A stretch of DNA of 47,206 nucleotides from Rhodospirillales bacterium (GCA_016710335.1 JADJXQ010000013.1:1-47206); one strand, 5' to 3'. Shown: positions 1 through 11,019, counted from the stretch's first letter. Notes: generated from the letters alone by a model not told the origin. Program-made: numbers and translations.

Positions 1-12
1 CGCTGATTCGCC

Positions 13-708
13 ATGCTCACCGTCGACGCCATCGACCTCTTCTACGGCACCAGCCAGGCGCTCAGGCGCGTCAGCCTCGGAGCCTTCAAGGGCAAGGTGA
101 CCTGCGTGCTCGGGCGCAACGGCGTCGGCAAGACCTCGCTGCTCCGCGCCATCGTCGGTCACACTCCGATTGCTGCGGGCCGCATCGTTTGGGAGGACGA
201 CGACATCACGCGCACTCCGCCGCACGAGCGCGCCCGGCGCGGCATTGCCTACGTGCCGCAGGGGCGCGAGATCTTTCCGCTCTTGACCGTCGAGGAGAAC
301 CTCCGCACCGGGTTCGCAGCGGTGCCGAGGAGCCTCCGCCACGTCCCGGATGAAATTTTCGATCTGTTTCCGGTGCTGCGCGACATGCTCGGGCGGCGCG
401 GCGGCGATCTCTCCGGCGGCCAGCAGCAGCAGTTGGCGATCGCCCGGGCGCTGGTCACCCGGCCGCGGCTGCTCGTTCTCGACGAGCCGACCGAAGGCAT
501 CCAGCCTTCGATCATCAAGGATATCGAGCACGTCATCGGCCGGCTGGTCGAGCGCGGCGACATGGCGATACTGCTGGTCGAGCAGTATTTCGAATTCGCG
601 CAGCGGTTGGCCGACACTTACGCAGTGATGGACCGGGGCGAGATCGTCGCCGCCGGGCGCGGCGCGGACATGGAAGGGGCCGATGTGCGTGGCCGCATCG
701 CGGTCTGA
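13..708 (+). CDS. urtE: Urea ABC transporter ATP-binding subunit UrtE
   Basis: ATPase of the high-affinity urea/short-chain amide ABC importer, cytoplasmic, working with UrtD and the UrtB/UrtC permeases. Visible motifs are Walker A GRNGVGKT (residues 34-41), the signature LSGGQQQQ (133-140), Walker B LLVLDEP (153-159) and the segment EGIQPSII (161-168), which is typical of UrtE rather than LivF. The 231-residue length is normal. The TGA at bases 4-6 is probably the end of urtD, so this is the last gene of a urt operon entering the window. It overlaps ureD by 26 bases, so import and hydrolysis look co-transcribed. Identification is firm; substrate is inferred from family and context. Confidence 0.93.
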   Translation: MLTVDAIDLFYGTSQALRRVSLGAFKGKVTCVLGRNGVGKTSLLRAIVGHTPIAAGRIVWEDDDITRTPPHERARRGIAYVPQGREIFPLLTVEENLRTGFAAVPRSLRHVPDEIFDLFPVLRDMLGRRGGDLSGGQQQQLAIARALVTRPRLLVLDEPTEGIQPSIIKDIEHVIGRLVERGDMAILLVEQYFEFAQRLADTYAVMDRGEIVAAGRGADMEGADVRGRIAV

Positions 709-1582
709 AGTCGCGGCGGCCGCCGAGGTTCACGGCGTCGCCGCGCTTAGGTTTACGTCTGGCGACGACGGCGGCACCCGCCTCGCCGATCTCTATCAGC
801 GGGCGCCGCTCAGGGTGCTGTTTCCGCGGCCGGACGACGGTGTGCCGACGGCGGTGGTCGTCACGATCAGCGGCGGCCTGGTCGGGGGCGACCGCCTCGA
901 TCTCGACGTCGTCGCCGACCAGGGCGCCCGGGTGCTGGTCACCGCGCAGGCGGCGGAGAAGGTGTACCGGTCGCTCGGTGCCGATTGCCGCATCGAGGTG
1001 CGGCTGACGGTGGCTGCCGGCGGCTGGTTCGAGTGGCTGCCCCAGGAAACGATCCTGTTCGAGGGCGCCCGCCTGCGGCGGAGGACCGTGCTCGACGTCG
1101 CGCCGACCGGCCGGGTGCTGGCCGGCGAAATGCTGGTGTTCGGGCGGACCGCCAGCGGCGAGATGGTGCGCCGCGGCCTGGTTCGCGACGCCTGGGAGGT
1201 GCGCCGCGGCGGCCAACCGGTGTGGATGGATGCCCTGCACATGGCCGGCGATCTCGCCACGCCGCTGGCCTCTCCCGCCTGCTTCGACGGGTTTGCGGCG
1301 ACCGCGACAATGCTCTATGCCGGGGACGACGGCCGCGCGCGGCTCGACGAGGTCCGCGACCTGATCCGCGCGCACGAGTGCGAGGAGGTGAGAGCGGCGG
1401 CCACCGTGGTCAACGGCGTGCTGGTGGTCCGTTGGCTGGGGCGCGACGGCGCCAGCCTGCGCAAGGGCTATGGCGGCGTTTGGGCAGCCTTCCGCAACCA
1501 CGTCGGGGGACTGAGCGCGGCGCTCCCCGTATCTGGTGGGTGTAGAATGCCAGGGAGGCAGCACAGTGCATCTTTCGCCTAG
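683..1582 (+). CDS. ureD: Urease accessory protein UreD (probable frameshift near C-terminus)
   Basis: UreD (UreH) is the scaffold that binds apo-urease and, with UreF and UreG, passes nickel to the active site. The ATG at 683 follows a GAAGGGG ribosome site and lies inside the end of urtE. The body is a normal UreD, but the last residues in this frame (PVSGGC onward) do not look like UreD and run 17 bases into ureA. In another frame the same DNA reads ALPRIWWV then TAG at 1543-1545, matching the usual PRIW-type UreD C-terminus. One missing base in the CCCC tract at 1525-1528 would explain this and give 287 residues. Either a sequencing error or a real altered tail. Confidence 0.88.
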   Translation: MCVAASRSEVAAAAEVHGVAALRFTSGDDGGTRLADLYQRAPLRVLFPRPDDGVPTAVVVTISGGLVGGDRLDLDVVADQGARVLVTAQAAEKVYRSLGADCRIEVRLTVAAGGWFEWLPQETILFEGARLRRRTVLDVAPTGRVLAGEMLVFGRTASGEMVRRGLVRDAWEVRRGGQPVWMDALHMAGDLATPLASPACFDGFAATATMLYAGDDGRARLDEVRDLIRAHECEEVRAAATVVNGVLVVRWLGRDGASLRKGYGGVWAAFRNHVGGLSAALPVSGGCRMPGRQHSASFA

Positions 1583-1868
1583 GGAAAAGGACAAATTGCT
1601 GGTCGCGATGGCCGCCGAAGTGGCGCGCAGGCGCCTCGCTCGCGGGGTGAAGCTCAATTATCCGGAAACGGTGGCGATAATCAGCGATTTCGTCGTCGAG
1701 GGCGCCCGCGACGGCCGCTCGGTCGCCGAGCTGATGCGCGACGGCGCCACCGTCGTCGGTCGCGACCAGGTGATGGACGGGATCGCCGAGATGATCCACG
1801 AGATCCAGGTCGAGGCCACCTTTCCCGACGGGACCAAGCTGGTCACCGTCCACAACCCGGTCCGCTGA
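1566..1868 (+). CDS. ureA: Urease gamma subunit UreA
   Basis: Smallest structural subunit of urease (urea to ammonia and carbamate), 100 residues, the family length. The GTG at 1566 is chosen because it gives the canonical N-terminus MHLSPREKDKLL and sits behind an AGGGAGG ribosome site at 1551-1557. An upstream in-frame GTG at 1536 would add a non-homologous 10-residue leader. Conserved stretches include RGVKLNYPE and the C-terminal FPDGTKLVTVHNP. It precedes ureB with a 13-base gap, and separate ureA, ureB and ureC genes are the common bacterial arrangement. Confidence 0.95.
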   Translation: MHLSPREKDKLLVAMAAEVARRRLARGVKLNYPETVAIISDFVVEGARDGRSVAELMRDGATVVGRDQVMDGIAEMIHEIQVEATFPDGTKLVTVHNPVR

Positions 1869-1881
1869 TCCGAGGGGCGCC

Positions 1882-2195
1882 ATGATACCCGGAGATATCC
1901 TGCCGGCAGCGGGAACGATCACCCTCAACGCCGGCCGCGAAACCGTTACCCTGACCGTCGCCAACACCGGCGACCGGCCGATCCAGGTCGGCTCCCACTA
2001 CCATTTCTTCGAAACCAACGCGGCGCTCGCGTTCGATCGCGCCAAGGCGCGAGGGTTCCGGCTCGACATCCCCGCCGGCACCGCGGTCCGCTTCGAGCCG
2101 GGGCAGCGCCGCGAGGTCGCGCTGGTCGCCTATGCCGGCTTGCGGGTGGTGCACGGCTTCAACGCCCGGATCGGCGGCGCCCTGGAGGACGAGTG

Positions 2196-2196
<1 letters not shown>
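1882..2196 (+). CDS. ureB: Urease beta subunit UreB
   Basis: Structural beta subunit of the (alpha-beta-gamma)3 urease, 104 residues. It starts MIPGDILPAAG and contains QVGSHYHFFETN and AGTAVRFEPGQ, both characteristic of UreB. The stop shares a base with the ureC start (TGATG), implying translational coupling that would help keep subunit stoichiometry. No unusual features. Confidence 0.96.
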
Positions 2197-3905
<1,709 letters not shown>

Positions 3906-3907
3906 CC

Positions 3908-4366
3908 GTGCGCCGCGTCATCGCCGTCGTTGCCGCCGGGGGTTGGCCGGCCGAGACCGCGGTCGGCGAGGTGACGCTCGCCTTTGATCAGCGCCACCGC
4001 CGCCGCCTGCGGATGACCGACGACGCCGGCCGGCCGTTCCTGCTTGATCTCGACCACGCGACGCGGATGGCCGACGGCGACGGCCTCGCCGTCGAGGGCG
4101 GCGGTTTCATCCGGGTGTGCGCCGCTGCCGAGGCGGTGTGCGAGGTGCGCGCCGCAACCGCCGCCGCCGCCGCCCGCCTCGCCTGGCACATCGGTAACCG
4201 GCACACGCCCCTGCAGGTGCTGGCCGACGGCACGCTGCGGATCCTCGACGACCCCGTGCTGGTGGCGATGCTGGAGCACCTCGGCGCCGGCGTCACCCGA
4301 GGGCTCGCGCCGTTCACCCCCGAACCCGGCGCCTACGCCGGAAACGGACGCCGCCATGACCACTGA
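3908..4366 (+). CDS. ureE: Urease nickel metallochaperone UreE
   Basis: UreE delivers nickel to the UreG-bearing activation complex. The GTG at 3908, two bases after the ureC stop, gives MRRVIAVVAAGGWP and 152 residues. The N-terminal half is the UreE beta domain (RHRRRLRMTDDAG, LLDLDHATRMADGDG). The metal-binding domain includes AWHIGNRHTPLQV, whose histidines are likely nickel ligands. The C-terminus is only RRHDH, so the long histidine tail of enterobacterial UreE is absent. It overlaps ureF by 11 bases. Confidence 0.93.
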   Translation: MRRVIAVVAAGGWPAETAVGEVTLAFDQRHRRRLRMTDDAGRPFLLDLDHATRMADGDGLAVEGGGFIRVCAAAEAVCEVRAATAAAAARLAWHIGNRHTPLQVLADGTLRILDDPVLVAMLEHLGAGVTRGLAPFTPEPGAYAGNGRRHDH

Positions 4367-5062
4367 CGATGCGGCGCTCCCGGGTCCGGCCCTCTACCGG
4401 CTGCTGACCTGGCTGTCGCCGGGGTTCCCCGTCGGCGGCTACAGCTATTCCCACGGCATAGAGCATGCGGTCGAGATCGGTCTCGTCCGCGACCGCGACA
4501 CCCTCGGCCGCTGGATCGCGGCCATCCTGGCCCACGGCACCGCCCGCATCGACGGGGCGGTGCTGGCCGCCGCGTGGTCGGCGACGGCGGCGGACGACGC
4601 CGACGCGCTGGCGCGGGTGAGCGAGATCGCCAAGGTGCATCGCGGCACTGCCGAGACGGCGGTGGAGACCCTCGCCCAGGGACGAGCGTTCCTGGCGGCG
4701 GTGCGGGGCGGCTGGCCGCACCCGCGACTGGATGCATGGGCGGCCCGGCTGCGAACGTCGGAACGCGCCCCGAGCTACCCGGTCGCGGTCGGCGTCGCCG
4801 CGGCGCTCGCCGCCGTTCCGCGTCCGGCCGCGGTCGCCGCGTACCTGCACGCGTTCGCCGCCGGCCTGGTTTCCGCCGGCGTGCGCCTGGTGCCGCTCGG
4901 CCAGAGCGACGGGCTCGCGGTTCTGGCGGGGCTGGAAGCGGCAGTGCTGGAGGCCGGCGACGCTGCGCTTGGCGCCGACCTCGCCGAGCTCGGCACCGCC
5001 ACCTTCATGGTCGACTGGACCTCGATCCGTCACGAAACCCAGTACACGAGGTTGTTCCGCTC

Positions 5063-5066
<4 letters not shown>
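4356..5066 (+). CDS. ureF: Urease accessory protein UreF
   Basis: UreF bridges UreD and UreG and regulates the GTPase during nickel insertion. The protein is 236 residues and all-helical, with the diagnostic segments LTWLSPGFPVGGYSYSHGIE near the N-terminus and VRLVPLGQSDG in the C-terminal half. The ATG at 4356 is chosen because the alignable part begins there. It overlaps ureE by 11 bases and shares ATGA with ureG. Confidence 0.95.
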
Positions 5067-5686
<620 letters not shown>

Positions 5687-5707
5687 AGAGCAGCGCTCGA
5701 GGAGGCT

Positions 5708-5980
5708 TCAGGAGTTCGCATCGTCCGGTGGGGCGGTCAGGTGCTCGGCCGACCACACGCGGTCGAACGGCATGCCGGCCTCGCGCTCGGCGCTGCGCAC
5801 CGCCTCGGCGTCGGGAGCGTCGTAGAGGCAGACCATGCGCCGGGCATCTGTTGAGAGGAACGTGCGAATGAACGTCACGCCGTAGGCTTCCAGGCATCCC
5901 GACGCTTGGTCTTCGCGAGCCTGCAGCTCTTCAAAGCACACGGGTTCCTCGAAGGAGCGTTCGACGAGGATCACGGCCAT
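5708..5980 (-). CDS. DUF4242 domain protein (distal copy)
   Basis: Small 90-residue protein of the DUF4242 family, a ferredoxin-like alpha/beta fold whose Streptomyces member SCO4226 is described as nickel-binding. The family pattern is clear: VERSFEEPVCFEEL, GVTFIRTFLSTDARRMVCLYDAPDAEAV, AGMPFDRVWSAEHL. It is a paralogue of the gene immediately upstream (5984-6277), separated by three bases, and both lie in an operon behind the large cyclase/SARP/AAA regulator. Proximity to urease makes a nickel link tempting, but no specific metal ligands can be assigned from this sequence. Confidence 0.75.
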   Translation of the reverse strand: MAVILVERSFEEPVCFEELQAREDQASGCLEAYGVTFIRTFLSTDARRMVCLYDAPDAEAVRSAEREAGMPFDRVWSAEHLTAPPDDANS

Positions 5981-5983
5981 TGA

Positions 5984-6277
5984 CTACCGCCCCTTCTCAT
6001 CCGGGGGCGGAACTGCGAGCGGTTCCTGCGGACCGTGGGCCTCCGCAGTCCACACGACCCGGGTCGGGAGCGCCATGGTCCGATAAAACTGACGGACCGC
6101 TTCGGCGTCGGGTGCGTCCCATACGCAGAGCAGCCGGCGGCCGTCCCCCGACAGGTAGCTGTCAAGGTGGCGCACGCCGTAGAGATCACGGCACCAGCCC
6201 GAATCGCGCCTGAGAGTCCGCCATTCTTCCGCAGAGATTGGCGGATCGAGATCCTGCTCCGCGACGACGTACACCAT
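5984..6277 (-). CDS. DUF4242 domain protein (proximal copy)
   Basis: 97-residue DUF4242 protein, tandem paralogue of 5708-5980. Shared core: VRHLDSYLSGDGRRLLCVWDAPDAEAVRQ here against the equivalent segment of the neighbour, including the identical DAPDAEAVR. Its ATG lies one base after the stop of the 1207-residue regulator, so co-expression is near certain. The C-terminal tail (PPPDEKGR) is charged and probably disordered. Function is unknown; family precedent suggests small-ligand or nickel binding. Confidence 0.75.
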   Translation of the reverse strand: MVYVVAEQDLDPPISAEEWRTLRRDSGWCRDLYGVRHLDSYLSGDGRRLLCVWDAPDAEAVRQFYRTMALPTRVVWTAEAHGPQEPLAVPPPDEKGR

Positions 6278-6278
6278 G

Positions 6279-9200
6279 TCATTCTCCCACTAAGGCGGCG
6301 ACATCTGGTATGCCGCCTGCGAGTTCACTGGCTGCCCGCTCCGCAGCTCCGACAGCGTGCGCCGGAGTCCCCGACCCCGCAATCTCGTTGAGGGCCGCAA
6401 GATGAGCTTCGAGCGCCGCTGCATCCTCGAGCGCGGCGGCGACGCGGGCGAGGGCGACGCGGGCGAAAACGATTTCGCTGCGCCGGCCGACCGTAGTCGC
6501 CGCGACGAGAGCTTCCTCGGCGCGCCGCCGGGCCATATCGGAGCGCCCGCCCTGAAGATCGATTTCGGCGGCGCGAGTGAGGGCGAAGGCGAGGCGGTGC
6601 TTGGCGTCAGCGACGCGCAGGCCCTGCAGCGCTGTTTCGAGGTCCGCATGCACGGTCTCGGAATCGCGGCTGTAGGCGCAGAGGCACGAAAGGACTCGAG
6701 CTACCGGTATCTCGCTGCCCTCACGGAGCTTGTTCCCGATCACTACCAGCGCGTCGCACAGGGGCTCGGCCTCCGCGTATCGGCCGTTCAGCACCTCCAG
6801 CATGATCCGATGTTCGAGCGCCTGGAATTCGCCGAGTCGATCACCGTCGCGGCGCGCCAGCGTGCGGGCGCGGTCGAACGCCTCGCCGGCCTCCTTGGAC
6901 CTACCCTGGTAGAGTCTCAGCAGACCCATGCCGTCGGGAATGGTGTAGGGCTCCGTTCCCGTCCTCTCCGACATGGCCCGCGCTTCCAGGAGCAGCGCCT
7001 CGGCGCGGCCGAGATCGCGCTCCAGCAACGTCAGACAGTGGGCCACGTCGGCATTTGCGACCACGCGCTCTATCTCGTCGGCCACCTTGCCAAGCTGCTC
7101 CGCGCGCGTGTTCAACCGCTCGGCGGCGTTCCAGTCACCGGACTCCCAACGCAGGAATCCAACCAGGTTGAATCCGCGGCGTGCGTGCTCGACCGCACCG
7201 CAGTCGAGCGCGTGTTCGGCCAGTCCTTCCAGCAACCGGGCGACCTCCTCGACATCTCCGGGACGCCGCGCTGCGATGCTCACCTCGTGCAGTTCGATCT
7301 GCAATCGAACGCGCTCCGGATCGCTCAGTTGTTCGGCATGACGCAGGCCTCGTCTCGCGAAGGCCTCGGCCTCGCCGCTGGCGAAGAACCGGACGCACCT
7401 CCGGCCCGCGGCCAGGCACGCGCGCGCCGCCATGCTCGGTTCGCCCGCCAACGACGCGTGAAAAGCGATCGCCGTGACGACGGCTTCGTCGGATGCCTTG
7501 AGTTGTTCGAGCGCCTCCGCCGCCCGGTGGTGCATCAAGCGCCGGCGAGGCTCCGAGATGTCGCCGTAGATCACGCGACGCACCATCGCATGTGTGAATT
7601 CGTACACGGGAACACCGGATCGGCCGGAGCGATCGGCCGCGAGCAAGGCGTATCTCTCGAGCGTTTCCAGCGCGGACATGAACTCGCTACCGTCGAGCGA
7701 GGCGAGATTTGCGAGCATGTCGACGCGACAAGATTGGCCGAGCACGGAAGCCCAGCGCAGCACCTCCACGGCAAGCGGCGGCAAACGGGAGACCCGGTCG
7801 CTGACGAGCGTGGTCAAAGACGACGGAAGATCCTCGGCGCGGCTCGACGGCGTACGGGCCAACTCGATCGTGAACAACGGGTTTCCGCCGCTTGCCTCGA
7901 AGACGCGTTCGGGATCGATGTCGCCGCGGAGCTGGCGAGCGAGCGCCACCGTGTCCTCTCGGCTCAACCGCGCCAAGCCGATTTCCTCGAGCCCGACATC
8001 GTGGCGGAGGCCGCGGACGAGACCCTGCACGGGCTGATTGTCCGGAAGCTCGCTATCCCTGGCCGCCAGCGCGATCAGCACGGGGCGATGCCGGCTCATC
8101 CGCGCCACGTAATGGATCAGCGACGCCGTGGCCTCGTCGCACCAGTGCAGGTCGTCGATGACGATGAGCACGGGTGGCGCGCTGTGGGCGCGGGCAGCAA
8201 TCAGTTCGACGACGGCTCCGAACAGGCGGGTGCGGGAAACCTCCGCCTCGGCGCCGCGCGAGAATTCCGGCAGCAGCGGCGCCAGACTGGCGCCGAGCTC
8301 CCGACCGATTGACGAGGCGGATACCCGCCGCAACGCGTCGATCCACGGCCCGAACGGCTGGCCGCTCTCGGCCTCGTACGCGCAGCCGTCGAGGATCGTA
8401 CCGCCGCCGCGCCGAATCAGCGCCTTGAGCTCAAAAAGGAGGCGGCTCTTGCCGACGCCGGGCTCGCCGGTCAGCAGCACGATGCGCTGCCGGTGTTGCG
8501 CGGACACCGCTTCCACGGCGGCTATGAGGCGCGCGCATTCCTCGGACCTTCCCGTAAGCGCTGGCTGCGTATCAGTGGTTTCGACCCCGGACGTCTTATC
8601 GATCGTGCCTTCCTGCGGGACTGCTTCCGCTTCAATGACCGTCTCGACATGCGGCGGATGGCCGCCGCGGTCGAACACAGCCTGCGCGCGCTCGAGGGCT
8701 GCCGACGGCGCTCCTGCTTCGGCAAGCAGCCGACGCCCCGCCCGGTACGCCTCCTTGCCTTCCCGGTCGCGTCCCGCCTCGGCGAGCAGGTTGATCAGGC
8801 GGACGTGGGTGGCCTCGTCGTAGGGATCGATTTGCACCAGGCTTCGCGCGTAAGGCAGGGCCCGATCCGGCTCGGTGCGCAAGCGAGCGGCGAGTGTCGT
8901 GAGCACCTCCGCGTGGTGACGGCGCATTTCCTCGCGCTGCGCCACGAGCCATGCCTGGAAGTCGTTGCACTCCGGAAGCTCGAGACCCTCCAGAAACTCG
9001 CCGCGAAATGCAGCCGCCAGTTCGGTCAATTCCCCTGTCGAAAACGTTTCGGGCGGTACCGCCAGGCGCTGCCGGATCTCAAGGACGTCAATATCCGCGT
9101 CGACGGCTGCGAAAGACACGCTCTCCCTGTCGGCGATAATACGGGTGGCTGCCGAGCCGTCGACGACCTTGCGCAGCTTACTGAGGCTCCAGCGCAGTGC

Positions 9201-9902
9201 GCCCTTGGGATCGTCAGGAATGTCCCAAAGCAGGGAGATGAGGCGCTCGCGCCGATGGCTTTTGCCGGTAACCACGAGGTACGCGAGGAGTGCCCGCGTC
9301 TTTCGGGAGTGCGGCAGCTCGATGCGCCGACCTTCGTGGCTCACCTCCAACTCCCCAAGCAGTTTCAGGACAAGCGGCGCCCGTCGCCGTTCCTCCAGGC
9401 AAATGCGAAACGCCCGTACCGGCTTTGCGATGTTCTTGACCTTCTGCTCGCCCATGTCCTCGAACGAGAGCGGAAGTTGGCCGCCAACCAGATCGAGAAC
9501 GGACTGCGAGACGCAGATGCCGCCGGGATCGGCAAGCGTTTCCAGTCGCGCAGCGACGTTGACGCCGGTGCCGTAGATCTCCACGCCGTCGACCATAACG
9601 TCACCGAGATTGAGCCCGATCCGAAAGTCGAGTCGGTGTTCTGCTGAGAGCCCGCTGTTCGTTTCGCCGAGCCGACGCTGCGCGTCGACGGCGGCCTCAG
9701 TGGCGGCAACGACGCTGGCGAACTCTGCGAGCACGGCGTCGCCGGCTGTATGGACGATGCGACCGCCAAATCGCTCGATGGTGGCCATCAGGTCCTGCAA
9801 GCGGGCGCGCAAGAGTCTGTGGGTGCCCACCTCGTCGGCATCGGTCAATCGGCTGTAGCCGACCGCGTCGGCGCACAGCACCGCTGCAAGCTTGCGCTCC
9901 AA
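6279..9902 (-). CDS. Cyclase/SARP-BTAD/AAA ATPase/TPR multidomain regulator
   Basis: A 1207-residue signalling protein. Residues 1-170 form a class III adenylate/guanylate cyclase domain (ERKLAAVLCADAVGYSRL with metal-binding D12, HTAGDAVLAEF, transition-state motif VNVAARLE). Residues 178-265 resemble an OmpR-type winged helix of SARP regulators (LKLLGELEV, LPHSRKTRALLAYLVVTG, LSKLRKVVDG). About 270-415 is a BTAD-like domain. An AAA/STAND ATPase follows, with Walker A TGEPGVGKS near 475-482 and Walker B VLIVIDDLHW near 575. The last 400 residues are alanine-rich TPR-like helices. No membrane segment is visible. It heads an operon with two DUF4242 genes and is divergent from a diiron/OsmC operon. 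The signal sensed and the targets are unknown. Confidence 0.88.
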   Translation of the reverse strand: MERKLAAVLCADAVGYSRLTDADEVGTHRLLRARLQDLMATIERFGGRIVHTAGDAVLAEFASVVAATEAAVDAQRRLGETNSGLSAEHRLDFRIGLNLGDVMVDGVEIYGTGVNVAARLETLADPGGICVSQSVLDLVGGQLPLSFEDMGEQKVKNIAKPVRAFRICLEERRRAPLVLKLLGELEVSHEGRRIELPHSRKTRALLAYLVVTGKSHRRERLISLLWDIPDDPKGALRWSLSKLRKVVDGSAATRIIADRESVSFAAVDADIDVLEIRQRLAVPPETFSTGELTELAAAFRGEFLEGLELPECNDFQAWLVAQREEMRRHHAEVLTTLAARLRTEPDRALPYARSLVQIDPYDEATHVRLINLLAEAGRDREGKEAYRAGRRLLAEAGAPSAALERAQAVFDRGGHPPHVETVIEAEAVPQEGTIDKTSGVETTDTQPALTGRSEECARLIAAVEAVSAQHRQRIVLLTGEPGVGKSRLLFELKALIRRGGGTILDGCAYEAESGQPFGPWIDALRRVSASSIGRELGASLAPLLPEFSRGAEAEVSRTRLFGAVVELIAARAHSAPPVLIVIDDLHWCDEATASLIHYVARMSRHRPVLIALAARDSELPDNQPVQGLVRGLRHDVGLEEIGLARLSREDTVALARQLRGDIDPERVFEASGGNPLFTIELARTPSSRAEDLPSSLTTLVSDRVSRLPPLAVEVLRWASVLGQSCRVDMLANLASLDGSEFMSALETLERYALLAADRSGRSGVPVYEFTHAMVRRVIYGDISEPRRRLMHHRAAEALEQLKASDEAVVTAIAFHASLAGEPSMAARACLAAGRRCVRFFASGEAEAFARRGLRHAEQLSDPERVRLQIELHEVSIAARRPGDVEEVARLLEGLAEHALDCGAVEHARRGFNLVGFLRWESGDWNAAERLNTRAEQLGKVADEIERVVANADVAHCLTLLERDLGRAEALLLEARAMSERTGTEPYTIPDGMGLLRLYQGRSKEAGEAFDRARTLARRDGDRLGEFQALEHRIMLEVLNGRYAEAEPLCDALVVIGNKLREGSEIPVARVLSCLCAYSRDSETVHADLETALQGLRVADAKHRLAFALTRAAEIDLQGGRSDMARRRAEEALVAATTVGRRSEIVFARVALARVAAALEDAAALEAHLAALNEIAGSGTPAHAVGAAERAASELAGGIPDVAALVGE

Positions 9903-9997
9903 GACGCTTCCACCTCCCTACGAAGGCACGCGCCGTTCGACCAAGGTGACGCCGCCGGCCGCTGCTTTCACTGAATTCTTTTTGTTTCGGCCGATTT

Positions 9998-10096
9998 TAC
10001 ACGCTGCCGGCACGAGATTCCACGCCGGTTACCACGCGTTTTCACACGCCGCCCCGGTATCACAGAAACCATCAGGTCAACACGCTTCGGACACGA
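9998..10096 (+). promoter_or_regulatory. CACG direct-repeat array in divergent promoter region
   Basis: In the 205-base gap between the regulator (leftward) and the diiron gene (rightward), CACG occurs on the plus strand at 10000, 10011, 10021, 10033 and 10045, and again at 10081 and 10092. Steps within each group are 10-12 bases, about one helical turn. Four of the first five copies are CACGC. SARP-type regulators are known to bind short direct repeats with about 11-base periodicity, so this is a candidate operator for the adjacent SARP-like protein. That link is inference. Confidence 0.45.
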
Positions 10097-10107
10097 GGAC
10101 TTAGACA

Positions 10108-11019
10108 ATGTACCACGATTACACTTACGAATCGGCCCTTGCGGCATCCCATCGCGCCAGTTGGCGCATCGAAGATATCATCGGTGAGGGCAAGCACCTC
10201 GACTTCGGCAAGCCCTTCCTGCCGGAATCCCTCGCGCGGGTGCAGCCGCTGACGTTCCTCTCGCCGGAAGAGCAGCGAACCCTCAACCAGATTCGCGGCA
10301 ATGCGTATCTGACGATCTTCGGGCTGGTCGAGGAATTCATCCTGCCGTTCGTGCTCGATCACGCTCGGCCGCGCCTGCACGGCGACGATGTGCGCACGCG
10401 CGCCTTCCTGGCGTTCGCCGCCGAGGAAGCCAAGCATATCCACCTCTTCAAACAATTCCGGATGGACTTCGAAGCTGGTTTCGGCACGCGGTGCGACGTT
10501 ATCGGCCCGCCCCAGGAGATCGCCCACGCCGTGCTTTCGCACCATCCGCTGGCAGTGGCTCTGACCATCCTGCACATCGAGTGGATGACCCAGCGCCACT
10601 ACTTGGAAAGCGTCCGCGATAACCAGGATCTCGACCCGCAGTTTAAGAGCTTGTTGCGTCACCACTGGATGGAAGAAGCGCAGCATGCAAAGCTCGACAC
10701 CTTGATGGTCGAGGCGCTGGTGGAAACATGCCGGCCGCGCGAAGTCGCCGATGCGGTGAACGAGTACCTGGAAATTGGCATGTTCCTGGACGAAGGCCTG
10801 CGGCAGCAGGTGACGCTCGACATGGACGCCTTCGCCCGCGCAACCGGCCGCACGCTGTCGGCTGAGGAGCGGGAGAGCTTTCTCGAGGTGCAGCATCAGG
10901 CCAATCGCTGGACCTACATCGGCTCGGCGATGACCCACTCCAAGTTCCTGGCGAGCCTCGAAGACATCGGTCCGGAGGTGCGGAGCCGGATCGAGCAGAT
11001 CGCCCCGGCGTTCTGCTGA
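10108..11019 (+). CDS. Ferritin-like diiron carboxylate protein, possible oxygenase
   Basis: 303 residues with two well-spaced E-ExxH sets typical of a four-helix-bundle diiron site: E75/E76 with E107xxH110 (AAEEAKHIHLF), and E158 (HIEWMTQRHY) with E190xxH193 (MEEAQHAKLD). This pattern supports a soluble diiron enzyme or peroxide/oxygen-handling protein, perhaps near the AurF/ribonucleotide-reductase-like group, but the substrate cannot be read. The ATG follows GAGGA at 10095-10099. The OsmC-like gene starts 44 bases downstream, so the two are probably one operon. No signal peptide. Confidence 0.7.
   Translation: MYHDYTYESALAASHRASWRIEDIIGEGKHLDFGKPFLPESLARVQPLTFLSPEEQRTLNQIRGNAYLTIFGLVEEFILPFVLDHARPRLHGDDVRTRAFLAFAAEEAKHIHLFKQFRMDFEAGFGTRCDVIGPPQEIAHAVLSHHPLAVALTILHIEWMTQRHYLESVRDNQDLDPQFKSLLRHHWMEEAQHAKLDTLMVEALVETCRPREVADAVNEYLEIGMFLDEGLRQQVTLDMDAFARATGRTLSAEERESFLEVQHQANRWTYIGSAMTHSKFLASLEDIGPEVRSRIEQIAPAFC

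Noticed and set aside
6357..8312. Long open frame (651 codons) antisense to the multidomain regulator
   Set aside because: It mirrors the GC-rich codons of a clearly homologous gene on the other strand; no recognisable protein motifs.
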